From: Pieris napi
Taxonomy: Eukaryota; Arthropoda; Insecta; Lepidoptera; Pieridae
Direction of reading: 5' to 3'
Assembly (NCBI RefSeq): GCF_905475465.1
Contig: NC_062236.1
Coordinates: forward strand, 6,582,001 to 6,646,000
DNA: 64,000 nucleotides
A program made the translations under genes and the position numbers. Below the pieces are notes generated by a model that did no database searches, was not told the DNA's origin, and saw nothing but the letters and a program-made list of their open reading frames with translations. This document shows positions 25,222-37,000 of this stretch, piece after piece (the first letter of the stretch is position 1; each line of letters opens with the position of its first letter).

Positions 25222-25404
25222 AATTGGGGTTCAAGTGCACAGGCGCTTATTAAAGATTTAAGTTGGCGCCTGGTAGATAGTACCGGTGACCGCAGAGCTG
25301 GCACTTTCCTGGCTCAAAGAATAAGTCTCGCAATACAGCGAGGAAATGTTGCCAGCGTTAAAGGTACACTGCCACAGGGACCAAACTTTTTAAATTTGTT
25401 TTAA
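25222..25404 (+). pseudogene. Coding-like relic with LVDSTGDRRAG segment, probably retrotransposon-derived
   Basis: An open stretch without its own start reads SAQALIKDLSWRLVDSTGDR, then AGTFLAQRISLAIQRGNVAS and GTLPQGP before TAA at 25402. It resembles the C-terminus of repetitive insect LINE-type proteins I have seen, but I cannot name the family firmly. An A/T-rich tail follows. Confidence 0.45.
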
Positions 25405-26205
25405 TTTTCATTTTGTTTATTTTTAATTATTTTTATTATTACTTTATAGGTTAAGAAAATTGTAAATACTGTATTTGTGTAAAAAATAAAGTGATACTAA
25501 TAAAGTGCAAAATATATGTTAAATGTATACGGGCATTGATACCCGTCTAAATAATTTTAAATCTACATCAAAACCGGAAAGGCGCCTCAAACGTAAGTGG
25601 CCAATTATCCTGCCTTTACCTCGCGAGGGCTCTTACAGCGGCAAAGTTTGGAAACATTGCGCATAAGTGTAATGCACACAGCAGGACACATTGTGCTAAG
25701 TTGCGTCATGCGTTATCAAGTGCTAACGAATTCACTTGAATAACGGCTGCAAATCGTTAAATGCACTTTTTCGTTTTCACATCTCGTTCTCGGTCTCATT
25801 ATGTTAAAATTGTTACTATAATGTTTTTTTCTAGTTAATATTGAGATTTTAAGAAACATTTAACTATGTATATTATATCGATTAACCCATTTATATGAAA
25901 TTTTACATTAAATAGTTAAGCTCTGTTAGTGTTTTTATATTTTTTTACGTCTGAGTATAAAGTACTTTCAGTAACAACCGCCCATTTATAAATCTTTTTA
26001 AGTAATTTTTCTCCTATTTTGTTTACTGTGATGTGAAATAAAGTGTTATTATTATTAAGATACGAATCGTGACTTAGTGCGTCAACTTCTATCGTCGTCA
26101 AATCCAACTGTGGAAGACTTCAAGCCATCAATGTGATGTTGATGAAATGTTGAATTCATACGGCTCGTACTGTGTTGAAACGAGGCAGGACGGATCAACC
26201 CAAAC

Positions 26206-26253
26206 AATTCTTCAGAAATCTCACCTTAGTATAGGTGAGTTTTCTGAAGAATT
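26206..26253. repeat. 21-bp near-perfect hairpin
   Basis: AATTCTTCAGAAATCTCACC with T26226 forms the left arm, TAGTAT the loop, and AGGTGAG followed by TTTTCTGAAGAATT the right arm, with one mismatch. A miRNA-like precursor is possible but its stem is short; a small foldback element is equally likely. Confidence 0.6.
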
Positions 26254-26259
26254 GAAGAA

Positions 26260-29200
26260 AGAAATTCACCTACTTTAAAGAAAACGCAAAGAGACGCAAT
26301 GGCGTAGAGAGAGAGAATCAAGACGATCAATAAAACATTGGAGATTGACAATATTAAACGAATCCATAAATTTATCATGTGTTACCCTAATTTCTCAAAG
26401 CTTTTTCTCTAAAATTCGTATATTTTTATACTAAGATTTCACTTTTTTATTGCTAGTTTTTAATGAAAACCGCATTAAGTAATAAAAATTAGAAAGTTAG
26501 GTAGGTGCGGCGGTACAGAGGGACAAACATTTCTCAATTACGGCAATAAAAATAATATTGTAGGCAAACATACTTTGAGTACCGAGCCGACAGCTACCGA
26601 TCGGTTTTGTGCAACGGAACAATGCGTTTGCGCACAAAAACCCAGCTTCTTCAAAGGTCCCTTTATTTTGGCCCAAACATTGGCATTGGGGCATTGTGGG
26701 ACCCTTTGTCAGCTATTTACCGACTGTCGGGTTGTTACACTGAAGGGAGATTGGAAAAAAATGTGGCTTACGATTTGTTTCTTTGAAAGGATGGATTGAC
26801 GACTTAATTTGTACGTTATTTAAATTGTATTATAATTCGGTTCTATGGGCAAATGAATATATTAAAGTTGTGTGGTCTTTAATTGAATCTATTGGGACAC
26901 ACAGTCATGGATATTTAAAATAATTGATGCCTGTACATTTTGTATATTCCAATCCGGCACTTAATTTACATGAATTTATTATGATAACGCCGTATATAAA
27001 ACTAATTGTATTACAAAAATATATCAAATGAAAAGAGAGTAAAATAACATACATAATTAAGTTATTTAACATAATTTGGATGAGAAAACGTAGTTTCATT
27101 TCATTTGAGATCTTAATGAAAAGAAATAAGATGTGTTTTGCTGTAACTACTTATTAAGACATTAGATAGTTTTTTCATATAGGTATCATACAGCTTTTGT
27201 ATAGCACAAAATGGTGCTGACAGACGAACGTGTCTATCATGTATAGAATTTACCCACACTAGATAAGACTTTGTTAACTTTGACTTTGTTTGTTTGGTCT
27301 CAGGGCATTAGATATATTGAGATCCATAATTGTCTTTATTTGGTCAGACCAACGAGTAGCCGATAGACCCCGACGTCTGAAGTTACTCCTCTTTCCCTAC
27401 TAATTTGTCGAGACTATTCGATTATCTCCTGCCAATATGGCCAGACCTACATCCCTTTGTCAATGATAGTTGACGGTCTTGTGATCTTTAGTCGGTAGAG
27501 AATTGACTTATTAGTTATTTTTGCAGTGGTATTCCAACCTTTTCCCCCAACACCACATAGTAGTATTTCCGAACGAACACTTGCGTGCCTTTTGACAATG
27601 TGAGAGTCGATGGGTGGCGCTGTCATCTAACATCAGATGAACCTCCTGCTCATTTGCCCCGTGCTAGACTTTCAAGACTGCGCTTGCGCGTAGATGTAAA
27701 TTATAGAACTCATGCATTTTACATTAATAACTTTTTTCATCCAAACTTTTATCTCTTACTATACCTAATATGTGGTGGGTATTTTCAAAAATACTTCTAG
27801 ATAAAATTTGAGGTTTCGAACTCTAAATTCAGTGGACTGGAATAGCAAATTAAGAACTAAAACATATTAAGCTAGTTCCATTTTTAGAAAGGCTATTGAT
27901 CACCAAAGCCACTTTTTATTGGCATATTTACCTGATTTTTGCAAACGCACCGACACAACCCTTGCCATAAACTTTATACATCCCGCCATACCATAACCAT
28001 AAAACTTTACAATAAAACCAAAACATTTGCGAATTTTTCAAAACTTTTCTTATCTGCGTCATAAACTATATAATTGCTTTGTGAAATCGCTACAAAGGAC
28101 TTTAAAGTCTGTTTAAACAATAGACCATAAAACCTTGTTAAAGTGTAACAGCTACCTCGGTTACGAGTAACCTGTGTAATGAATATTTTTAAGATAAGTT
28201 AGGTAATTTAGTTTACAGAAACTAGATATCAAGATGTATGAAATACTAAAAGTATAAATGTGTAGATCGTTCTGGAAAGGTACACGCAGTATCCCAAGCT
28301 TACTTGCAGTGTTTCTAGCATGCTTTACGGCTTTGGGCTTCTTATGTTTAATAGAATAAATCGTTTATTTGATCTAAATTGGTACATTCAGTGTATTAAA
28401 AATCGCACTAGGCATGCAAATGTTATATTAATTATCATAATTTCTTAATAATAAGAACGGTTGAGTTATAATTGTTGTGCAAACTTATGGTCTAAATACT
28501 CTCCCACGCTGTAAAGTCATCTAGCATTTAATCACCTTCCCCTGGAAAGCATCACTCGGCAGTGTAATGATAATTCTTGTTTTTAAGCAATAATGTATTC
28601 TGTGCTTGACACACATAGTCATAGTCAGGCACTGTGTTAATAAAATAAAATGAACCATTTGAAGTGAATAATATCGGATATTTATAAGTGATTTAAGATC
28701 ACGAGGTGTGGAGGAGAGGTTCAAAATAAAAAAGTTTAAGTTTTGTGACTTAAACAAGGTTCTATTCTTTTTAATTAAATTAATAATTAAAGGCAGTATT
28801 TCTCCTTAAAGTTGATTTTTATATACCTAATAAAAATACTAGGTAAAAGGAAACAAACTTTCGTTAGGAAACTGACCTAAATATAGATATGTAGCTTACA
28901 TATTCTTCTACTAAGTAATAATTAGTATATTTAACTTATACTACATTTCCTTTATCCCTTTTTATATTAATTTGTATCTATGGTAGTATTTAAAACTAAG
29001 TGAGATGTTTGTGCATGGAAGATATTTCCTAAGTAAATTACATTTCTAAGCATGTCTAGCTTTGCAGCAATAGATAAGTTGTATGATAAATGATTACTAT
29101 TATTTATATAGAATAAAGCAACAAAATTATCTTAAGCTGGTGTAATACATTAATTAAACTTTTATTAAGCTTGAAGCTGTCACATTGTGAAGTACGTTAA

Positions 29201-29459
29201 CTAATTAATATCAGGCATTTTTTTCCAGTATTTCATACGCCATTGATACTAAAATTTTTGACAACTCTTGTTTTGCGGTGAAAAATACTTTTTCGCGTTT
29301 AGAATTTTTTTAATTGTCAAACAAATTCCTTGTTTCTATCCTCAAAATACAAGTGTATGTAAGATTTTAATATGGTATATTTAATATTAATAATTGTATG
29401 ATTTAGGTTTGGCATTGTTTAAAATGAAAACATTACATACAATTACAGTTTTGCAGTGG
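26260..29459. other. Intergenic sequence upstream of the RUNX promoter
   Basis: Mostly AT-rich. A GC-richer stretch at 26500-26800 has overlapping frames on both strands with no known domain. Nothing else recognised apart from the short LINE-type tail at 27606-27665. Confidence 0.4.
27606..27665 (+). repeat. Short fragment of the same LINE-type 3' tail
   Basis: GGGTGGCGCTGTCATCTAAC, ATCAGATGAACCTCCTGCTC and ATTTGCCCC match the end of the family seen at 61883-61995. Confidence 0.45.
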
Positions 29460-30025
29460 AAAATACAAGTTTGGTGTATCGCACGTGACGCGGGAAACTC
29501 TTCTAAGTTTCACGCCCAGCTAGCCCCGCCCACACCCTCTCGCTCGCACGTTCCGCGCGCTTACACTTTCTTACTAACTTTTCACTTCTTTAATTTACTT
29601 ACTTTGAAGTTTTTGAAAGTGTAAGCTACATGTACCTAAATGTATCCTATAATGTAGTTTATGTATTTCCTTTTCTACCCTAGAATATATTATTTCAAGA
29701 TTATTAAATTAAAAAAACCTGTAAATTATTATCTTTCATTTTTCATTGAGTGTTCATTGTGGATAATGAGGACACTCTGAAACGTGTCAATTAAGTCCGG
29801 GCCGCTGACCCCAGGTGATCTGAATTCCTCGCATGCTTTAGCGAAATGAAGTGCCACCCCGAAACTGACAGCTCAAACATGAAAATCATAATTTTTCATG
29901 AGCTCGTTGATAGGTTTTCGCACCGACCGCGGTTTCCCGCCGCCCCGTGGCCTAATTACCACCGCCTCGCGATACGTCACCTCGGTAATTCAAAAAAATC
30001 CACCCGTCCCTCTCCCACCCGTCGG

Positions 30026-30036
30026 TGTGGTGTGGT
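30026..30036 (+). promoter_or_regulatory. Two overlapping RUNX consensus sites
   Basis: TGTGGTGTGGT contains two copies of the RUNX core TGTGGT sharing one T (30026-30031 and 30031-30036), 25 bases upstream of the TATA-like box. A further TGCGGT lies at 30315-30320 in the presumed leader. The placement is compatible with autoregulation; this is inference. Confidence 0.35.
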
Positions 30037-30061
30037 GGCGTCCCATTCACGCGAGCATTTT

Positions 30062-30069
30062 TATAAAAA
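30062..30069 (+). promoter_or_regulatory. Candidate TATA box upstream of the RUNX gene
   Basis: TATAAAAA sits inside the otherwise GC-rich 29.9-30.6 kb block. A start about 30 bases downstream would give a 5' leader of roughly 480 nt before the ATG at 30576. An arthropod-like initiator core TCAGT at 30243-30247 is an alternative start. Neither can be proven without transcript data. Confidence 0.45.
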
Positions 30070-30575
30070 CGCAGAGATCAACCGCGGCCGTCCCGCTCGT
30101 TCCCGCTGCGGCTCCGCGCTGCCCGCACCCTTCGTCTCCTTCCCACTTTTTACGAGACGTAGGGGCCGCCACCCGGTGGGGGCGGCGACCGCGCGAACGC
30201 AAAATATTGACCATCGGAAAAAGTCGCGTCGTATCGCAGTCATCAGTCGAAACTGAGGCCCCGCGTGTACGCGTCCTTCGCCGCAACTTCGGTGCGTGTC
30301 GTGCGTCTTCGGCTTGCGGTCTCGGCGGGTCGCCCATTTATTTTTCCGAGTCCCCTCCCGGCGTCTTGCCCTTGCCCAACAAGTGGTGAGCGCGGCGGGT
30401 TGCGGCTCATACGGCGTCTCGCGCCCATACTTTAAACAACTTGGAGCGTGCCGCGTTGTAAGTTTGGAATTCGATCGCGTGTTGAAAACTTTTTCGAAGT
30501 ATAGTTTTAAGAGTTGTGACGTGACGGAGGACTTGAGTGGCGTGTAGACAAAGTGTTCGAAGGGTTCTGAAGTCG

Positions 30576-31020
30576 ATGCACCTCCCGCACGCGAGCCCGA
30601 CCCCGACCATGGCGGATGTTTACTCACATATCCATGAGTACTATAGGCAAAGTCACGGAGACCTGGTGCCGACTGGATCACCGGCTGTTTTGTGTTCAGC
30701 TCTACCTGGTCATTGGCGATCTAACAAGTCGTTACCGGTGGCTTTCAAAGTGGTGGCCCTGGATGACGTTCAGGATGGGACATTAGTGACAATCAAAGCT
30801 GGAAACGATGAGAATGTGATGGCTGAAATGAGGAACTGTACTGCGGTGATGAAGAATCAAGTGGCGAAGTTCAATGACTTGCGGTTCGTTGGTAGGAGCG
30901 GACGTGGAAAATCCTTTTCATTGACTATCACCATCAGTAGTTTTCCCTCTCAAGTGGCGACATATACCAAAGCTATCAAAGTTACCGTTGACGGACCAAG
31001 AGAACCTAGAACTAAACAAA
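30576..31020 (+). CDS. Runx: RUNX gene coding exon 1: N-terminus and entire Runt domain
   Basis: This exon encodes residues 1-148 plus the first base of codon 149. A short N-terminal tail (residues 1-26) leads into the Runt domain, with landmarks HWRSNK (46-51), AGNDEN (75-80), NDLRFVGRSGRGKSF (100-114) and VDGPREPR (138-145). The exon ends immediately before GTAAGT at 31021, a strong donor. Reading through would add a few unconserved residues and a stop. The residue at position 81 is Val where RUNX1 has the CBF-beta-contact Tyr113. Confidence 0.93.
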
Positions 31021-34000
31021 GTAAGTTTTTTTCATATATTTTTTTATAATTATTTTATTAAACAATTTTTAAATGTTATATCTCTATTATAACCCATAAT
31101 TTTGTCATAATATTTTAGATTTATAAATAAATTTTATCCCAACGATAATCTAATTCAGAAAGCCAATAATTTAAGAACAATACCCTTAAATCACCCAGTA
31201 AATAAGATAAAAAAGAACTCGAAAAATATTCGTGCGTATGCGCTTGGCGGTTCGCCAGTAAGTACCGAGGTCGGTTTTGTGTCGCCGCAACGTTTGACCA
31301 CATTCGAAATAGTTCACTAAAATCAGAACATCAACACTTGCTATTAAACATTTCATTTTATATGCCTGCTGTGATATTTATAAACCAAACTGTCGAAGAT
31401 TCTGTAATATTTATAGTCGAGAGACTAAGAATCGTTTCAACTTCATAATATATTTGAAAGGAGATTATGTTTATGCAATCTCTATAATTTTTAAAAACTA
31501 CGTTTATATACAAGACTAAAAATATATAGTTTAGTTGTTTAATAAATAACTTTATGAAACAATAAGTTCTAACTATTATAATAATATAAGAAAATCGCTA
31601 CTAATGTAAGGTATTTCAAATTATTCTATACAAAGTACGTACGTAAGTTATACAATATAAAGCACATACTATGATTAACGCTTTGAAAATTGTATAACAT
31701 CTGTTCTAACTATTATAATAATATAAGAAAAACGCTACTAATGTAAGGTATTTCAAATTATTCTATACAAAGTACGTACGTAAGTTATACAATATAAAGC
31801 ACATACTATGATTAACGCTTTGAAAATATAACATCTGTTCCATTGCACGGATATCAATCACATAGACATTAATTAGTCTTCTCAATTCCAACTCATTCGA
31901 CTAAAATAACCTAAAAATAAATTACATTGTTTTGACAAGCTTATGTATGGATATTTAACAAAAGCTTTTAATCGTACAGCAAACTTATTTTTGGAACCAA
32001 GATTATAATGGTAAACTAAACCCCTGAAAAGGGTTTAAAAGTTTTGGAATAAAATTAGAAATTATTAAGAAAATTTATTTGTGAATCAGTCGTTAACTAT
32101 TGTTAATAGTATGATGTTTATTAAATTAATATTAATTGTTACGTGTGGATAATTATTAAATACTTAATATAAAATTATATTACAAAGTTTAAGAAATATA
32201 TTAGAGAAGTTTAAAAATCGAATTAACCTCTAAAGAAATTTAAAAGTAAATTTTCTTTAAATTCAATAAAAAGCTTTCTAATAATGTTTTGACAAGACCA
32301 TCTATTTCGGTTACAACCAACCGTCTGTATAAACAAATGCTGCGCCCAAACTTCGGCCAATAATAAAAAAGACACTATGCGGAAAAACTAACATCCTCTG
32401 TAAAGATCAAAGGAAATAATAACCCAATCATTGGTTTACAACAGTAATTAATCTGAAATGAAATGTCTTACTGGCGTCATTACTTTGTATGTACGTTATT
32501 ATCTCGCTCACATTTTCTAGATTTTAAAGACTACCTAGTATTTTAAGATGCATAGCATTTTTTTACGGGTAATTAGTGTTCTCGCATAGCGATAGTGTTT
32601 GACGATTTGCTATTTTAAAAGAGTACCGAGAGTTTTTTACGCCGGGTTTTTCTCTCGGCCTACACCTTCTGTCTTCTTTGCCGATGAGTTGGGATGCCTA
32701 CAGATTCAAATTTAATGATGTGGAATACCTAAGTAATGCCTGTATCTTATGTTCCATAATAAACATATTTTATTTTATTTATTTATTTTCATCTCTGAAG
32801 TAATAATTCGCGTTAAAAAGAACTATTTCAAAAAATCTATTCCAAAACGTCCCTATTTCATATTATATATTAGTCTGTGTCAAATTATTCAAATTTGATT
32901 TAACGGAGTTATTTGTCTATGACTGAATTTGACAACTGACGTGTTTCTGTAATACACAGCTACTTGACCTGCAAGTCAAAGAAGTCGTCTGTAAATATAA
33001 TTTTGACCAGGCATATTTTGCAATAAAAGCTAAATCCGTGACTCCAGAACATTCACAAATGTAATGCGTTAGTACAGCGGTTAGCGAGTTCCACCGTGCG
33101 GCCACGGCGTGTAACAGATGTAAACAATCTCTGGAACCGTCGTAAACTCCGTTTGATCTCGCCTGCCTCTAAAATATGGATTTTATGTCCCTCCTCAATG
33201 CCCCAACACCACATCTACCAACCCTATGTGAACCCAAAGTTATATTCAGTTAATGTCCTTTAATATGCATGAAGGCAAATAGAATTAATAATACTGATTA
33301 TTGGATACACAACAATACGAAATTTAATTCAATTTACGAAAGATTTTTATTAAATAATATTATAGAATTTAATTTGCAATTTTGAGCAGTGTTGGCCTAG
33401 TGGCTTCAGCGTGCGACTGTCATCCCTGAGGTCATAGGTTCGATCCCCGGCTGGTGCACAGCCGATGGACTTTCTTTCTATGTGCGAATTTAACATTCGC
33501 TCGAACGGTGAAAGAAAACATCGCGAGGAAACCGGCTTGCCAAAAAACCCAAAAAGTCAGGCATAGAAGGCTGATCACCTATGATCATGAAACAGATACT
33601 GAAATCTGAGGCCTAGACCTAAAAAAGGTTGCAGCACCATTGATTTTTTTTTTCGATTTCAGAAATCACTTTTTTACGATCCCTGCTACTTTGTTACAAC
33701 TGTTCACATCTTTTAATTGAAAGTGTTTCTGCTGATGACAACCAATTCCATAACTTGTATATTCATTCTTTTTAATATTGTGTCTATGTAAATACAAAAT
33801 TTATGAGATGAATATCAACCGGTAACCGTTATCGATGTCGCCACCCCGCCTCACATGACGAGCAATAACTCTGATTCCAAACGCACCCAACACGTCTTCA
33901 TTATTAATTTACGAGACGCCGTTATAGTTATTTAACGCGTATCATGACACTTATAAACTCCATACGTTTGTTGTGTCTTGGTACCGAATCGGTCGCCGCG

Positions 34001-37000
34001 CAACCATCAAACATTTTTATGATCGACCCAGATAACCATGCGCCCACATTTGTCATAATTTAAATATATCATCGTTTAACTGTTCACGTTTTATGATAGG
34101 GTTGAGTAGAGCAATGGCGTTAACAAATGAAGCCGAGCTACATTTCACTCATTATTACCGGGATCCATGGATAACCTCGTGACAGCGCGACGGGCCATCA
34201 ATCACGTTCTTAATTTAAAACCCGCGATTTGGGATACGCCAAACAGAATACAAACACTCGTTTATATATACAGGAAGAAATAGATCGAGAGATTCTTACG
34301 TGTAATAAAAACGTCAACATAAACATCTGATAAACATGCAATTACAGCTTTGTTTAGCTCTTTAAAATGGGCGAACTTCTTAGGGAAACTTACGCAATAA
34401 ACTTTGAAGAGTCACTAAATTCCGTTAAAACAAAGTAGATAAAGTGCTCGTAAACAGTTAATCCCGTAATAAAATTGTCGATACCTGATCTCATCGATTG
34501 ATTAAAAACGGCCATAAACTGAAAATAGACGTCTTCAGTGTATCGATTAAACAAATAAAAAATGCGCTAGAAGGCAACGTCAGTAAAGGATCGTAAAATC
34601 GTATAGCAGAGGTGCCGGCGTGCAGTAAACCTTATGTATACAGACTCCTTGTTACTCTGCCGTGGTAAACATTACCGTGTGTCGGCAGCTCTTTGTGCGA
34701 CTTGATTGCGACATTCGTGGACGACGTAGAGCCACAATCCCGCACCGATCCTTAGAAGCTTAGAGCTCCTTAAGAAAATTCAATTTAAATGCAATTTTCT
34801 TCACATAGTTAACAGTATTATTATATATAGGTTTTTTTTTTTATTTTTTTTTTAAAAGGCACACTAACGAAGCACATACAAACACTTACAGAGAACACAT
34901 AACAAGTGTGCACAACATTTAAAGGGAAACATTACAATGAAGAAGAGAAAATAACTTACCTAAACATTAAAAGTAAAAAAAAACAAACTAGTTTAAAAAA
35001 AAAAAAGGAATTTACAATTATAAATATAAAAAAAACAATAATTTTCTACTTGCAATAATCACTATTGGTCACGGATTATTCAAATAATAACCTTAATTAT
35101 CTCTTGTTTTAGATTACGGATATGGGCACCCAGGAGCATTTAGTCCGTTCCTTCTAAATCCTGGATGGTTAGACGCAGCATATCTGAACTACGCCTGGGT
35201 AGATTACTTCAGACCGCCTCAAGCAGCAAGTCTTATCAAAGGTAATTATTAATTTATTTTATTGATATCCTCTCATTTGCAAAATACTATGTATTTGCGA
35301 TTGATAATAACAGAAACGATTTGAAAATAATAACTCAAAGCAGTAACACATCCGGTATCTCTTAAACTTCCAATCGACGGATTATTTGGCATTCGTTAAT
35401 TTGGAAATACCCGATTTTTCAAACAACACTCGAAAACATGTTGCTCCAAACTGAACCACCCCTCAAGGCCGTGCAACGCAAAGGCTCAAATAAAAGGAGC
35501 GTCTCTTGAGCGCTGCAAAACAACACGGCTCCGACCGAAGCAAAACCACCCGCTGAAGTCCGTTGTCGGGGGAAGTGCGCCCCCACTCAATGGAAAAATT
35601 ACAAAAAGCACCACCTTCACGTTCGAGAGAGTGTGGAGTCAATTTTATTCCAATGTAGGCGACCGCGCCACCGGCCACTTTTTGTTTCCGACGCTGAAAC
35701 GCGAGGAGCGTTGTACTCAAACACCTACCAGCTTTTATTAAACCCTGCCAGATACTTTTTCACAGAGATTTGCGTGACTTTGCGTTTACCAATCGATCTA
35801 GACGAACAATGATACCAGCACACCAGCAACTATGTAAATAACAGACAATTTGCAAGTTGTATCGTCCTTTGTCACTATGTCTAGAGTGGGTAAATAGACC
35901 CAGCGTGACTGTTATGCGAACTAAGATACATACATTACAATTATTGGCCAATTATAAATAAAATAGTTTTAATTTTTCATCATAAGTATCAAGATAAATA
36001 TCTGTTTAACTATAATGACGTAATGTCAACATAACAAAAAAGGTCATTTAGCACTGCACCGATCTCAAATGCCACGAATAGTTCTAATAGTCTTGTCAGG
36101 GTAAAATATTTTTTTAAGAATGACGCGTTTAATAAATGTCACAGTAAGTTTTCATAAATTAATAAAATTCATCCAGTGAATCACAACGAGTTAAAGTGTC
36201 GAACAATCTGTTTAAACCAGTTTGTAGCCCTAGAGCTCAATGTCATTAAAAAAAACTCTTACTTACACTACACTACTACAGTTAGTACGACAACACTAAT
36301 GTATGCCATCTGAATTTAATTTCATATTACTTTTACATTCTTCTAATGGGAATAAATTGCAAACGTTGTGAAACAGAGAACGAACCAATTTTAATTGAAC
36401 TAAAACTATATTAAAGAGAACCATCAGAAATCACCTCAATCAGGCGCTATGTCGATATTGGTCCCCACCTCGCCAAATTACCCCCTAGTTACGCCACCCG
36501 CCCCCGACGCCTTTTAAAGTGGTCTGTGCAGCAGTGCTACTGCTGCAAATACAAAAAATGCAAAAGAAATCCCGGCAGCGCCACCTCTGAGCTCTTTGTG
36601 GCCCAATCTGCGCCTCCATCGTGCACTTTTTATCAGTTTCTCTTACACTTATCGAGAATCAAAGCCCCGGTACTGCGACAAGAATATTTCGAACACTGTT
36701 ACTAATGAAAATTTCACGTTCCGAGGTCGCTTTGTTCGTTCTGTACGAGATAGCTTCCTTATCGCGATACAGCCGGCTTTGTACCGCACATGTCCGTGGC
36801 ACGGCCTCACGCGTGTATAGCATTGCTAATGTGATCTCCGGATAGAACAGAAAAGAGACATATCGGACTGAATTACATCGAATGTCGCGTCTGGATCGTA
36901 AAGTACGACATTGCATTCGGATAAATAAATATTGCACCCTCACCCTACCAATATCGTGCTAAAAAAACATCCCTTTCAGTGAAGCCGCCTTTAAACGCCT

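Larger units (their letters stand above)
29460..30575 (+). promoter_or_regulatory. GC-rich promoter and 5' leader block of the RUNX gene
   Basis: Base composition changes sharply from the AT-rich surroundings. The block includes an E-box CACGTG (29482-29487), an Sp/KLF-like CCCCGCCCAC near 29525, the paired RUNX sites and the TATA-like box. Open frames on both strands here overlap each other, show no recognisable domain, and are attributed to composition. The stop TGA at 30534 closes the RUNX frame upstream. Confidence 0.6.
31021..35112 (+). other. RUNX intron 1 (4.1 kb)
   Basis: The intron is bounded by GTAAGT and TTGTTTTAG. It contains a local tandem duplication (31566-31836), a SINE insertion (33384-33653), homopolymer T and A tracts near 34830-35010, and a moderately GC-rich stretch around 33830-34250 that could hold an enhancer. 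No other exon was recognised. Confidence 0.85.

Noticed and set aside
29846..30681. Long overlapping open frames on both strands in the GC-rich block
   Set aside because: They overlap one another in several frames, have no recognisable domain and coincide with the promoter and leader; composition explains them.
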